Shown: positions 36,064-48,134, numbered from the stretch's first letter. The stretch: 64,000 nucleotides of DNA from Muscardinus avellanarius (GCA_963383645.1 OY726559.1:107996235-108060234); one strand, 5' to 3'. Numbers and translations: made by a program. The notes: generated from the sequence alone by a model not told the origin.

Positions 36064-36437
36064 TTTGGTGGTACTCGAAATTGAACACAGGGATACTCTA
36101 TCTCTGAGCTACATCCCCAGCTCTTTTTAAACATTTTATTTATTTATTTTAATCTTGAAACAAGTTCTCACTAAGTTGCTGAGGGCCTTGCTAAGCCGCT
36201 TAGGCTAGACTTATGGTCTTTCTTTTTTTCCTCTCTCTTCCTTTCACTGGTTATTGAGTCCAGGGGCCTTCTATCTTGAAGCTGACCCCCAGACCTTTTT
36301 ACTTTTTGTTTGATAATAAGGTCTCACTAGGCCGTCGAGAGTCTCACTAAGTTTCTGAGCTGGCCTCAAACCTGTGCTTCTCCTATCTCAGCCTCCCGAG
36401 TACTGGGATTACAGGCAGGCACCATGGTACCCAGTCA
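36064..36437 (-). mobile_element. Two tandem B1-dID SINEs
   Basis: A truncated minus copy (36064-36216) is followed by a fuller minus copy (about 36237-36437) that abuts the CCDC90B pseudogene. Confidence 0.78.
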
Positions 36438-37745
36438 ATACTTCGTTCTAGGAACCGGGCCCAGAAGGCTCTCCAAGCTCCTGCTTTCTTTCCTGACCAC
36501 TACAACCGAAGAAGGATATAATAGGAGGACACAAATCCTTCAGAGCAAAGAAAATTAACTTTTGATATTTATGTATTGGTTCAAGACTTGGAAACGCATG
36601 GATTTGACAACAAGCAGAAACGATTTTCTCAGCATTAGCCACTTTAGCAAGTATCAGCCTGGATACTATTTATATGGAGGTGGTCACTCAAGCTCAACAG
36701 GAGCTCACTACTTGCAAAGAATCTTACTACATGCTGAGGTTGTCCTCAAACCTGTTCTCCTCCTGTCTCAGCCTCCCAAGTATTAGCATTACAGAAAATA
36801 ACAGTTTGACAGCTAATGGCTCATTTAGATTCTATCAGGAAAAACATGGTCATCCTAGAGAAAAGTGAATCTGCAAATATAAAAGCAGAGAATAAAAAAA
36901 TGAAAATTAAATTAGAACAAGTTAAACAACAACGGATAATTGAAACCAGGAGGATCAGAGCAGATGATAAACTGGACATCAACCTAAAAAAAGAACAGAT
37001 ACGTTTACACATCAAGAAAAGCAACTTATCAAAACAATCACAGAATTTACCAAAAAGGATACTCAAAAGTGTTATTTCAAGACCAGCAATAAAATTGACA
37101 CTGAAATTGCTTCCTTAAAAACGCTGATGGAGTCTAATAAACTTGAGATAGTTCAGTATCTTGCAGCCTCAATGTTTACTTGCCTGGTGACGGCATTAGG
37201 ATTTTACAGATTTTGGAAGTAAGACTAATGCTTCTACTGCTGTGGCCAGTGACTTCTTAGGACACTGTGCCAGAAGATTTTCTTGGAACCCTGTCACTTG
37301 TAGCAGTATCTTCTACAAGATTATTCAACATATATATGAAAAAGAGAAGTGTTTTCAGCGCTTTATCTTTATTTTGTGTGTCTTTATTTTATTATATTGA
37401 AAATCTGTCATCTAAAACCTAGTTATTTGAGACGGAAGGGCATTTTGTTCTTATTTGTTTGCCAGTTAATAGAAACTGAACTGGTGTTTTCTTGTGTTTC
37501 TACAGCTTTGTAAGTCAAATAGAATTCTCCTGGCATCTGCTGCAGATTTGAAAGCTACTCTCCAGCCTACAGTCACTGGATTTAACTTTCCTGATTAACT
37601 ACTGCGCAGTGAAATTTCTATATAAAATGTGAGGTTATTATAACAGTTGTATGGATTTTGAAAGTGACTTGCTGGCTGGATATGTAGCTGGTGATTTTTT
37701 TTTGTAATAATCTTCAACAATAAATTTAAAAATAATTGTATGCTC
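36438..37745 (+). pseudogene. CCDC90BP: CCDC90B processed pseudogene with SINE segment
   Basis: The parent is a mitochondrial coiled-coil membrane protein related to MCUR1. Intron-less plus-strand coding runs from an N-terminal [11 protein letters not shown] block (about 36495-36535), through EQRKLTFD and [11 protein letters not shown] (about 36543-36610), [21 protein letters not shown] (36816 on), the [12 protein letters not shown] coiled coil, to the C-terminal transmembrane end [10 protein letters not shown] and TAA near 37220. It continues through a 3' UTR to AATAAA at 37719-37724. Stops, small deletions and frameshifts make it dead. A 92-base SINE-derived segment at 36703-36794 interrupts it between QQE and ITVQQL (see findings). 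Assignment rests on recognised protein pattern. Confidence 0.88.
36703..36794 (-). mobile_element. SINE-derived segment inside the CCDC90B pseudogene
   Basis: Antisense B1-dID middle part only, starting after the point where a GAAACAG acceptor would lie and ending at ATTACAG. It lacks tail, ID half and B1 tip, so it is not an ordinary insertion. Confidence 0.7.
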
Positions 37746-37902
37746 AAAAATAAGCAAAAATAGTAGGTATCTAGATAAATTATTTTCTTATGTTGTAATG
37801 ATACAAACAAATGAACAGTAAGATGTTTTACTCACAGAAAAACAAAGTTATGGTACAATAAACTGGGCTATTTATTTTATTTTTTTACTTATTTATATAT
37901 TT

Positions 37903-38090
37903 TTTGGTGGTACTGGGGTTCCTGGAAGCCCTTCTACCTCGGGGCTACACTCCCAGACCTATTTTCACATTTTTATTTGGAAACAGGGTCTCCTAAGCCA
38001 GCGTGCGCGGCTGGCTTCGAACCTGCGCGATCCTTCTGTCTCCGCCTCCCAAGCGCGGGGATTACAAGCGTGCGCCACCACGGCCCGGCA
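37903..38090 (-). mobile_element. Young short-form B1-dID SINE with target duplication
   Basis: Short subfamily copy. AAACTGGGCTATTTA occurs at 37860-37874 and 38090-38104, a perfect 15-base duplication. Confidence 0.93.
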
Positions 38091-38204
38091 AACTGGGCTA
38101 TTTAACCACCCAGAAACAAGTTGACAAGTCTGTGAGAGTTCCACTCACTCACATCCTTACCACCTCTGGTCTTGTTAGATTCTGCACTTAAACTGTTCTG
38201 TAAA

Positions 38205-38830
38205 TTTGTAGTGATATCATAGTGTAGCTCTAATTTGCATTTAAGGTGTATAATTTGCATTTCTTTGATGGCCAATGAAGTTGAGTATTTCTTGACAAAT
38301 TCATTTATTGTTTGGTTATCTCATCCTGTCTGAATCACTTCTATTTTTGTCTAATTTTCATCGTGTTACCTGCCTCTGGATCACCTTACAGGAGTCTTTT
38401 GCATATTTTGCATTCCATCACATTTGGAGGGGGTGGTGGGGTGGTGGGGTGGTGGTGTTTGCAAATATCTTCTCCCCCTCCCCTCCCTAGACTCACCTTT
38501 TCTTTTTTCTTTTTTTTTTTTTTTTGGTGAGCAAGACTTCCTTTTATTTTTTATTTTTTTAATAAACAATTTTTTTTTAAACAAAATTTTTTTATTGAAC
38601 ACAAATGGTATACATTTAAACTATATTTGGTGCCCTCTCCCCCCACCCCCGCTTTCCCTTCCCCCCCCTCCCACCAATGGTTGTCCAGGTTAAGACTCGC
38701 CTTTTCACACTTTAAGTGGTAATGTGTAACATAGAGAGATTCTTAACTTTAATGTAGTCTAGTTTACCCACGTCTTTTTTTTTTATGTCTTACACTTTAG
38801 GATCCTGTCAAAAATCCTTGTGGATCAAAG
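38205..38830 (-). mobile_element. Old L1 fragment (minus)
   Basis: Blocks such as TTTGATGGCCAATGAAGTTG and TTGCAAATATCTTCTCCCC match the reversed 3' part of L1. A younger insertion splits it at 38503-38693. Confidence 0.65.
38503..38693 (-). mobile_element. 5'-truncated young L1 insertion with target duplication
   Basis: On the minus strand a G-rich polypurine tract, then AATAAAAAAATTT-type end and poly(A): a typical L1 3' UTR. GACTCACCTTTTC (38490-38502) and GACTCGCCTTTTC (38694-38706) flank it. About 190 bases long. Confidence 0.8.
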
Positions 38831-38855
38831 AAAACTAAAAATACAGTTTACTTGG

Positions 38856-39029
38856 CCAGGTGTGGTTTGACACACTTTTGTAATCTCTCAGTACTTGGGA
38901 GGCTGAGGTGGGAGGACCGTAGGTTAGGTTGGAGGCCAGCCTCAGTGATTTATTAAGATCTTGTCTCAAATGATGACGACGATGATGACGATGAAAAGAA
39001 CTGAGGGTATAGTTCAGTGGTTGAATGCC
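38856..39029 (+). mobile_element. B1-dID SINE
   Basis: Plus-strand copy with a GATGAC-type repeat in its linker (38968-38994); its 3' end meets an opposite SINE. Confidence 0.78.
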
Positions 39030-39030
39030 T

Positions 39031-39251
39031 TTCCTTTTTTTTTTTTTTTTGGTGGTACTGGGGTGGAACCCAGAGGCTTTCTACCTCCGGGCTACACTCC
39101 CAGACCTATTTTATACTTTATTTGGAAACAGGGTCTCACTAAGTTGCTGAGAGCCTCACTAAGTAGCTGAGGCTGGCTTTGAATCTGTGCGATCCTCCTG
39201 TCTCAGCCTCCCAAGCGCGGGAATTACAAGCGTGCGCCACCACGCCTGGCT
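39031..39251 (-). mobile_element. B1-dID SINE inserted into another SINE
   Basis: Well-preserved minus copy sitting at the ID end of the plus copy, giving a close inverted SINE pair. Confidence 0.85.
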
Positions 39252-39412
39252 AAAGCCATTGGTTTTAATCCATAGAATTCTCCTCCAAATGTAGTTAACT
39301 TATTTGAATATTTTTTGAAAAATTTTAAAATACCTATTATCAAGTAGGTGGAACATTTGGTTGTGCTAAGAATTTCAGTTTCCCCAAGAGTATAGTTTAT
39401 GTACTACTTGCC

Positions 39413-39615
39413 CTCTTTTTTTTTTTTTGGTGGTACTGGGGTTCCTGGATGCCCTTCTACCTCCAGTCTACACTCCCAGACCTATTTTTTTTTATATACT
39501 TTTTGTTTGGAAACAGGGTCTCTTAAGCCAGCGCAGCTGTCTTCGAGCCTACGCGATCCTCCTGTCTCTGCCTCCCAAGCGCAGGGATTACAAGCGTGCG
39601 CCACCACGCCAGGCT
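39413..39615 (-). mobile_element. Young short-form B1-dID SINE with target duplication
   Basis: Short subfamily copy flanked by CTACTTGCCCTCTTTT on both sides (about 39404 and 39615). Confidence 0.93.
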
Positions 39616-40077
39616 ACTTGCCCTCTTTTAATCACAAAAATATCCATGAAACATGAACTTCTCTAACTACACTTCAGAAAATCTTCTCTTCTTTTTCTAA
39701 CAAACCCAGAAACTCGAGTGCGTCTATTTCTTGCCCTGTTTGTTTTCAGCAGTTCTGTCTTCTACTTTCAGAGACAACACAGCCCATTAGATGTGAATTC
39801 CTCTAAAATTTTCTGTCTTCCACTCCTAGCTCAAAAGACACATTCGCAATGCTGATATCCACCGCCCCTCATTCCCCCAGTGAGAGGGAGAGCCCTGTGG
39901 TGAACTGCTAGACCAGGCCTGATGGCCCTTGCTCACAACAGTCTGTTACCTCCGTGACCCAAATCCTCCTCCCCATCTCCTCCTTGGCAGTCTTTCCGCA
40001 CTCAGCCTCCGGCTCCCTGAATACACAGGTACGCTCTTACTTTGGAGGAGACTCTGCCTGGGCTTTGTGAGGAGGGG

Positions 40078-40257
40078 GTGAGTGCTAGGGATCGAGGCCA
40101 GGGGCATTCTACCTCTGAGCCACACCCTCAGTCTTTTTTGGTTTTTATTTTAACAGGGTCTCACTCACTAAATTGCTGAGGCTGGCCTTGAGCCTGCAAT
40201 CCTCCAATCTCAGCCTTTAAGTACTGGAATTACAGGCATGCGCCACTTCACCTGGCT
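40078..40257 (-). mobile_element. B1-dID SINE
   Basis: Old minus-strand copy. Confidence 0.8.
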
Positions 40258-40907
40258 CCCCTTGGCTCTTTTAGTCTAGTGGAATTCTCTTTTCCCAGGT
40301 ACCCACCTTCACCTTAACTCTGCTCAAATATTTCAGAAACGGGGCTTGTCCAAAACACACTGTTTGAAACAGCAATGCCTTTCCCTCAATCCCAGTCCCA
40401 ATTCTCCTTAATCTTTTCCCATATCACAATCACTTTCTAATATAGTTTACATTTGGCTTATAAATCATGCCTCATATTTTTTTCAAGTGCTATGGTGACA
40501 AATATCTTTGTCTAATTTATTCACTGATATAATGTGAACACTCAACATAATACCGGGGTGTTTTATTCAGCTCTCCCATGACGAGAATAATGTAGAGGAG
40601 GAAGGATTATTGGAGTTCATGGTTTCAGAGTTTTCAGGACACAGGGCTGCTCTAAGGCAGAAACCACAGAGCCAGCAGCAGGGCGCATGGCAGAGGGAGA
40701 CCTCTCAAAAGAAGAGAGAGAAGGGGGAAGGGGCCTGGGACACATCAGTCCCCAAGGCCACTGCCAGACCTACCTCCTCCCGACATGCCCCGCCTCTGAA
40801 CTGGCTCCACTGCTTAACACATGAGCTGCCTTTTTTTTTTAGGGGGGGTGGTTTAAATACAAACCATAAAACTAGGACATAGTAAGTGCTTATTTTGTAA
40901 AATAATA

Positions 40908-41190
40908 AGCCAGGCATGGTGGGGCAAGCCTGTCATTCCAGTACTCAGGAAGCTGAGACAGGAGGATCAGGGGTTCTAGACCAGCCTCAGCAACTTAGTA
41001 AGACCCGGTTTCAAAATAAAGAATAAAAAATAGGGCAGGGGGTATAGCTCAGAGGTCAAATCCCCTGGTTTCCATTCCAGACCTGCGAAATAAATAAATA
41101 ATAAATAATAATAAAATAATAAAACTGGGCTGGGGGTAGAGTTCAAAGGTAGAATGCCCCTGGGTTTGATCTCCAGTTCCATATACTCAC
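40908..41190 (+). mobile_element. B1-dID SINE plus ID-half fragment
   Basis: Plus-strand copy (40908-41085), an AAAT/AATA tail, then a second ID half (about 41124-41190). Confidence 0.8.
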
Positions 41191-41644
41191 CAAAAATTTG
41201 TTAAATAAATGCATGAATAAAGCTAAATGGTCACTAATAAGAAATACCTAGATGTAATAGAGAAGGACAAATGTAGTAAAAATGGCACACTGTGCATGAA
41301 AGAAACGAGCCAGGTTCATGTCTGTAAACACAGATCACAAAAGCATACTGCTCTGTGAAAAAAAGAAAACTACCAAGAGGTACTGCAAAATTACACTACT
41401 CATTAAACAGTTAAAAACACTAACAACATACATTTTATGGAATTAAAAGTATGAAATATGAATTTAGGGAAAATAAGTGTAAAATATGAGCTCGATTGAC
41501 ATATACCAGATCTAAGATTTTGATTAGAGAAAAGGGATATCAGGAGGAAGGGCAAAGGGAACAGGTGAGAAGAAAAATTATAGGAATATTCAACTTCATC
41601 TATAACTTTTTTAATATACGGAAGTCAAATATATAATTTATTTT

Positions 41645-41826
41645 GAAACTAGGGATCAAACCCAGGGCATTCTACCTCTGAGCTACATTCCCAGCCCTAT
41701 GTTTTATTTTGAAACAGGGTCTCACTAAGTAGCTGAGGCTGGCTGCGAACCTGCAATCCTCCTGTCTCAGCCTCCCAAGTACTGAGATTATAAGCATGCG
41801 CCACCAAACTCGGCATCCATCCATCC

Positions 41827-41875
<49 letters not shown>

Positions 41876-42086
41876 ATTTTTTTTGCCGGTCTGGGGATGG
41901 AATCCAGGGGCATTCAACCTCTGAGCCACACCCCCCCTGCCCTAATTTTTTTTCTTTATTTTGAAACAGGGTCTCACTGAGTTGAAAAGGGCCTCACTAA
42001 GTAGCTGAGGCTGTCCACGAACTGCGATTCTCAGGGTTCAGCTTCCCGAATGCTGGGATTACAAGCATGCGCCACCATGCCTGGCT
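41645..42086 (-). mobile_element. Two B1-dID SINEs separated by a microsatellite
   Basis: Minus copies at 41645-41815 and 41879-42086, with a CTAT run as tail of the second. Confidence 0.82.
41815..41876. repeat. (CTAT)n microsatellite
   Basis: CCAT units change into about eleven CTAT units; likely polymorphic. Confidence 0.95.
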
Positions 42087-43202
42087 ATCATTTTTTAATA
42101 TCAGATGGTCAAAGCGAATATGACAATAACAGTATTCAGTTAACATTCAAAAATGTTTATTATATCGTTATCTGAAGATCACTGTATTTTTCCAATTTTC
42201 AAAAATATTTAATTAACAAGGGTAAAGAAAAGCACGATTCCAAAAGATACAGCTGTAGGCATCAGTCCCACCTAGTCAAGCAATTACTTGGTTCTGTAAT
42301 TCCTGGACTGAATTGCTAAGATATCCTATGTCCCTTAGGATTACACTATTTCCCATATAAATGTTATCTTCTCAGGAATCAGGTCCTCTAGGTTTTAGAT
42401 AAGACACTTGGAAGACTATTCATATTCACAAATTCCCATTTACTTCTTCCTCTTGGAAACTAGCAATTTCATGCCGAGTTATTTTTATTAGACTCTTATC
42501 ATCCCCATGACAAATCCCCTTTACAAGAACCTTGTTTGGGAATCTGATTTTAATTAAAATAAATCTGTATCCATGATAAACTCTCACTCTCTTCAGCTGG
42601 TCTACCTCCTGTCAGGACTTGTATTTGCCAAGCATCCATCTGCAAATACTTGGGAGTTTCTTAACCTTTTCTTGTCATCCAATACTTCCAAAGCTAAATA
42701 AGTTGCTTCTTTCAGCCTGCTCCTGACTTAAATGTCACCTCTATTTAAATCCTACTGCTTATGCTTATTGTATATGCATATATGTGTGCATGCATCCACT
42801 TTTTTTTTTCTTGATGGGTAGCTTTGTATTTATCAGCTTTGGTTGGGCTATACCAAGTAACAAATGAGTCCCCTAATTTAAGTGACTTACAGACATTGTT
42901 TCTTTCTCTTTCACATGATATATTAATACCTGTAGATTGGCTAGAACTTTGTTTTACTTATACTGTCATTCTGGGCCTCAAAATGAAGGAGTAGCCCCTT
43001 TTTGCACGCTCCATCTTATGTGAGAGAAAAAGAACAAGAAAGCTAGAGCAAACACAGGTTCTTAAAGAGTCTGCTAGGAGAAACACAAATGATAAAGAAA
43101 AAGGAATCAAGGCTTAGCACTACAGAAAAATGTCATATTACAAAGGCAGAGGACAAGAGAGGAAGAAAGAGAAAACTGGGACTCCAAAACCAATCAGGAA
43201 GC

Positions 43203-43415
43203 AGGGCGTGGTGGCCCACGCTTGTAACCCCAGCATTCGGGAGGCTGAGACGGAGGATCTCGGTTTGCGGACAGCCTCAGCTACTTAGTGAGGCCCTCTG
43301 CAACTTAGTGAGACTCTGTTTCAAAATATAGAATAAAAAATAGGGCAGGGGGTGTAGCTTGGTGGTCAAATGCCCCTGGGTTCCATCCCCAGACCCGCAA
43401 AAAAAAAAAAAAAAA
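43203..43415 (+). mobile_element. B1-dID SINE
   Basis: Well-preserved plus-strand copy with an A-run tail. Confidence 0.88.
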
Positions 43416-43439
43416 AGCAACCAGAAAACAACAACGTGC

Positions 43440-43832
43440 CAATAGTAAGTCCTTAATGATCTCAGTCATAACTGTGAATGCGAATGGATTAAATTTTCCC
43501 ATCAAAAGACACATGGCGCATGGCTATAATCCCAGTACTTGGGAGACCGAGACAGGAGGATTGACTGAAGGTTGGAGGCCAGTCTCAGCAACACAGCAAG
43601 ACTTGTTTCAAAATAAAAATAAAAAGGGGTGGGGTGTAGCTCAGAGGTAGAATGCCCCTGGGTTGGGTTTAATCCTTAGTTAAAAAAAAAAAAAAAAGAC
43701 ACAGAGTGGCTCAAGTGGCTGAATGGATAGAAGAAACAAGATACAATTATTTGCGGCAAACAGGAAACCACGTAAACTGTAAGGACACACATAGGATGTA
43801 AGTAAGGACAGAAGATATTTCAGGTGAGTGAA
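43440..43832 (+). mobile_element. L1 ORF2 fragment split by a SINE
   Basis: AATGCGAATGGATTAAATTT at 43477-43496 and, after the SINE, GACACAGAGTGGCTC and AAGGACACACATAGG follow L1 ORF2. Confidence 0.75.
43511..43694 (+). mobile_element. B1-dID SINE inserted in L1
   Basis: Plus copy with AAAAGACACA on both sides (about 43504 and 43695), i.e. a target duplication. Confidence 0.88.
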
Positions 43833-44513
43833 GTGATGAAATAGCCTCCAAAGAAAGGCTCTGCTTGGGTGGGGTGCGCAGCCTGCTCACTCTCAGAGGG
43901 GCAATCCCAGCCTCAGCGGGCAGGGCGGGGAGGCGATCCTCCCATGGGACCTGCTGCCAGCCACTTGGGGGCGAGGACCCAGAGCCCGCTGGGGTGGTGA
44001 GGGAACTCCTCCACCAAGGCCCAATCTGGCCTGCAGTCTCCTTCTGTTCAGTCCATACACTAAGCATGGCCTTTTTTTCATTTGCTAATGGTAGATAAAC
44101 TTAAAGAAAGAAAAGAAAAAAGCAGAAGGAGAAGGGAAAAAGAAGGAAGAGGAGAAAGAAGGAGAAAAAGTAGAAGAGGTGGTGGGTGTGGCCATGTGCC
44201 AGGTGTTGCATGCAGCCTGCAAAGCCGTCAAGGTCCCTTTATAGGAAAAACATACTGATCTCTGCTCTTCCAGCAAATGAGAAGAAATAATCTGCGACAT
44301 AACAATCCACCAGGCACATATCCCTCCAAATTAAACTACCTCGAGGAAGAATAAGAGAACTGACCTATAGAGAACTTGATGGTAAGCAGTTAATTTGTTT
44401 ATAAAAGCTGTCTTTTCAGTAAGTTTTCATTTAAATCTCACCCAGGAATTTAGGTCCAATGCAATAATAAAGGTTTTTTTTTTTTCTTTTCAATTGCATC
44501 AACATTAAAAAGT

Positions 44514-44698
44514 CAGCTGGACATGGTGGCGCACACTTGTAATCCCCGCACTTGGGAGGTGGAGACAGGAGGATTGCACAGGTTGGAAGCCAGCCTCGCT
44601 GGCTTAAGAGACCCTATTTCCAAATAAAAATATAAAACGGGTCTAGGAGTATAGCCCAGAGGTAGAAGGGTTTCCAGGAACCCCAGTACCACCAAAAC
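44514..44698 (+). mobile_element. Young short-form B1-dID SINE
   Basis: Short subfamily copy in plus orientation with an AAAAC tail. Confidence 0.88.
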
Positions 44699-44750
44699 AA
44701 AACAAAACAAAAATTAAAAAGTTTCTGCTGAAAAATAAAGAAAATCAAGC

Positions 44751-44970
44751 TAGGCATGGTGGCACACGCTTGTAATCCCAGCATTTGGGAGACTGAGACC
44801 AGAGGAACACGGTTTGTGGACAGCCTCAGCTACTTAATGAGGCCCTACACAACTTAGTGAGACCCTGTTTCCAAATAAAGAATACAAAATAGAGCAGGGG
44901 GTGTAGATTGAAGGCCAAATGCCCCTGGGTTCCATCGCCAGATCCGCAAAAAAAAAAAAAAAAAAAAAAA
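44751..44970 (+). mobile_element. B1-dID SINE
   Basis: Long-form plus copy with a pure A tail of about 25 bases. Confidence 0.88.
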
Positions 44971-45116
44971 AAAGGCAATCAACATAAGGTAACCTATAAA
45001 ATATGAGAAAGTATTTGCTAATCTTATGTCTGGTAAGCGGCAAAATGTACATGTAAGAATAAGTCTCAAAAACATTTTACTGAGAGTCATAAATAATGAA
45101 GTAAATAAATCACGGA

Positions 45117-45306
45117 AGCCAGGTGTGCGGAAGTACACCTGTACCCAGTACTTGGGAGGCTGAGACAGGAGGATTCTGTAGATAGCCTCAGAATGCGAGA
45201 CTCTCGGCACCTAGCAAGACCCTGCTTCAAAACAACAGCAACAACAATTTAAAAGGGCTAGAGGTATTGGTTGGAGGTAGAATCCCCCTGGATTCAGTCC
45301 CCAACA
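45117..45306 (+). mobile_element. B1-dID SINE
   Basis: Old plus copy; its tail became a CA run (45307-45336). Confidence 0.78.
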
Positions 45307-45307
45307 G

Positions 45308-45336
<29 letters not shown>
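45307..45336. repeat. (CA)n microsatellite
   Basis: CA run from a SINE tail. Confidence 0.92.
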
Positions 45337-45338
<2 letters not shown>

Positions 45339-45414
45339 CTGAATTAGAAAATAGTTATTTTTACACACATTAGATGAATTAGGAAATAGTAGCTATTTTC
45401 TAATACAAATAGTA

Positions 45415-45447
<33 letters not shown>

Positions 45448-45448
45448 T
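45415..45448. repeat. (ATT)n microsatellite
   Basis: ATT run at the tail of the next minus SINE. Confidence 0.92.
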
Positions 45449-45664
45449 ATTTTTTGGTGGTACTGGGGGTGGAACCCAGACCCAGAGGCTTTCTACCTCC
45501 GGGCTATACTCCCAGACCTTTTTCATATTTTATTTGGAAACAGGGTCTCACTAAGTTGCTGAGAGCCTCACTCAGTAGCTGAGGCTGGCTTCGAACCTGT
45601 GCGATCCTCCTGTCTCAGCCTCCCAAGCGCGGGGATTACAAGCGCGCGCCACCACGCCTGGCTT
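45449..45664 (-). mobile_element. B1-dID SINE with target duplication
   Basis: Intermediate-form minus copy; TACAAATAGTAATTAT flanks it (about 45404 and 45665). Confidence 0.92.
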
Positions 45665-45929
45665 ACAAATAGTAATTATATCACAACTTTGTAGGTGCCG
45701 ATGAAATGGACTTTAGGACATTACACTCTTATATCTTTGTTGTTGATCTCATTACTTTCATTCTCCTTTCTATTTTCTTTGAAATCACTTTCTTGCTCTT
45801 TGGCTAACTTTTGAGTGTACCTTAATTTTCGGCCACTCTTCTTTTCCAACATAAACATTCTACCTAGTATTTAGACACATCCTTTATAAAATCAGGCAGC
45901 CTCGTGGGAGCAGTACATGTACAGTGGGG

Positions 45930-46030
45930 TAGAGAATAGAGAGTTAACATTTGTCAAGCATGACACATTATTTTATTTAAATCCCTATTATAGACACTAA
46001 AAGGGGATTCAGAAAATTGGAGTAACTCTC
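45930..46030 (-). mobile_element. MIR element (probable)
   Basis: Diverged reversed MIR: a truncated tail region followed by GAGTAACTCTCCCATTGTG. Confidence 0.4.
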
Positions 46031-47165
46031 CCATTGTGTTCCAACAGAGGGGGGTGACTAACACACAAGCCAATGCGCCCTGTTGCAAAGCCTGAACGTT
46101 TCCTGCTATGATCATAGAGTTAGACAAGAACTCTTCTTGAAGGTATAGTCAAACTATGTCCTCTTCTTACATTAAGGACAGAGGCAACATAAATGCAGCA
46201 ACTCATTCGTCAAGCCACACAGGAGCACAGATCTAGGCAAGGCAGTGGCACCGGCGGAAACTTTATTGGGAAGGAAGTGTATTAAGTCCAGTTTTATAAT
46301 CATTTTCCTTGCTTCTCATGATCGACACCATAGGCGGGTTGGATCCTTATCTCCTCCAGGAACTGTGGAGGAAATGCCAGTGCTACAAATTGATCCCTTA
46401 AGTTCGATACCGTAAGTAGACTTTTTCTTCTGTTCTCTTAGGAGCTGAACATGCACCTATCATAGGTATCAATCAATTTTGAGAATTCAACAAACATAAA
46501 TGTGTGCTCAAATATGTATCCAAGGTTATCAGGATAAATGAAGACAACAGAGGCTCTGTCCAATTCTAGGCCTTGGTCTTATACTGCTGAGAAAGGGGGC
46601 AATGAGTCAGGTATAACCTGCTTGTGTAGAGAGAGCCAAAATTCATGGAGTCGATTCCTTTGGCCTTCACTCAGAAGTGGAGTCGCTTACAATCCCTTTT
46701 TATTAATTATTATTATTGATTTTTGTTCCTTGGGAAACAAAACACAACTCCAGTTAGAGCAGGCCACATTGCAGAGCCGAGGATTCCACTCCCCACCCGC
46801 GCCACGCCTGGCCTCTTCTGGATCTTCTGGAGCACAATCCCTGATGGTCAACACCATCCTATTTTTCCTGGCCTTGGCAAAAAGCCAGGGCCTAAAGTGA
46901 TATCTTCTACTTTTCATCTTCCATCTGCAGGGTGATTAGATTGCAGGGGAAGTAATGAGGAAAGATGCGGATACCTGCACCTCAGAGACATCTGCGGGAC
47001 TCAGATTAGATCTGCACTCAGACCTGCTGGCCTGCTGGACATAAAAGACCATTGACTTCAGCACTGAGAAGAGGTTAGACCATTGACTTCAGCACTGAGA
47101 AGGAAACCTCTGCCAAATACACATGCTGTCTCCTCCTCCTCCTCCCCACCCCTCTCTCTGTCTCC

Positions 47166-47168
<3 letters not shown>

Positions 47169-47222
<54 letters not shown>
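47169..47222. repeat. (CT)n microsatellite
   Basis: Pure CT run of about 54 bases. Confidence 0.95.
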
Positions 47223-47226
<4 letters not shown>

Positions 47227-47736
47227 CTGCCCATGCACACACAAGTACACACACCTTTTAGAAGAGAGGGTCTGTAAAAATCCTCACATATGGCAAACAT
47301 ATTTTAGGGAAAGCACCATGACTATAGGCCAGTGGGAGAGAAAGAAAAAGAAAATAATGAGAAAAATCTTCAATAAGTCTAAATCATTCCAGTCAGACTG
47401 TTGAGAAAGAATGCAAAGGATTGGAGATGAACATTATTGGAAAAATCAGCATTAAAAGATAGATAAATTCCTTCCCTATTTCACAGCACTACTAAGACTG
47501 TTGGGAAACTGTCTTTATGGTTACCAGTAAATAAATATATTGTAAAAGTACATGCACATGTAAAATTACAAAGTAAGCACAGTTTAAGAATGTGTGGGGT
47601 CTTTTAAATTCACTTTGTAATTTGATGTGCAATCACATAAGTTAGAGTTGAAGGATATTTGTCCTTGCAATTTAATAACAGGAATGTGCATCATATCATA
47701 CATCATTGAAAAGTTTTCTTTTTTTCTGCCCCAAAA

Positions 47737-47737
<1 letters not shown>

Positions 47738-47782
<45 letters not shown>
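47738..47782. repeat. (TA)n microsatellite
   Basis: Pure TA run of about 45 bases. Confidence 0.95.
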
Positions 47783-47784
<2 letters not shown>

Positions 47785-47785
<1 letters not shown>

Positions 47786-48000
47786 AAATAATTTTATCAA
47801 TGCACTGTAGTTATACATGGTAGTGAGGTTCGAAGTGTTATACACATACAAGTGATATAAACACACTCGGCGTGGTTCCTTTCATATCCCCACCCGCTTC
47901 CTTCCCCTATATGTTATTGAAATTGGTGATAATATCTTTGTATATTGCCATAGTATTATTTGAACTGCTTTCCTCAATCCTTCTTTTTCCCTATCCCAGC
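47785..48000 (-). mobile_element. Dispersed repeat, likely L1 3'-end derived
   Basis: Closely similar in order to 62420-62625 (GTAGTTATACAT, then a TTCC..ATATCCCCACC stretch, then the GCCATAGTATTATTTGAACT stretch). Probably an L1 3' end on the minus strand. Confidence 0.5.
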
Positions 48001-48134
48001 TCCAGAACTAGAGGATATTATGCTACATGAGACCAGCTGACCTCAGGGAGTCAATACTCTCTCATATGTGGAAGCTACAGAGAAAACAGAAAACATCAGG
48101 AACTTTTATTTTTTATTTTTTTTATTTTTATTTT

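Noticed and set aside
36448..36642. Minus-strand frame over the CCDC90B pseudogene
   Set aside because: Antisense of the retrocopy; the plus strand carries the recognisable protein.
41815..41876. Regular repeat considered as a CRISPR-like array
   Set aside because: Four-base units without spacers in a rodent intron: a microsatellite.
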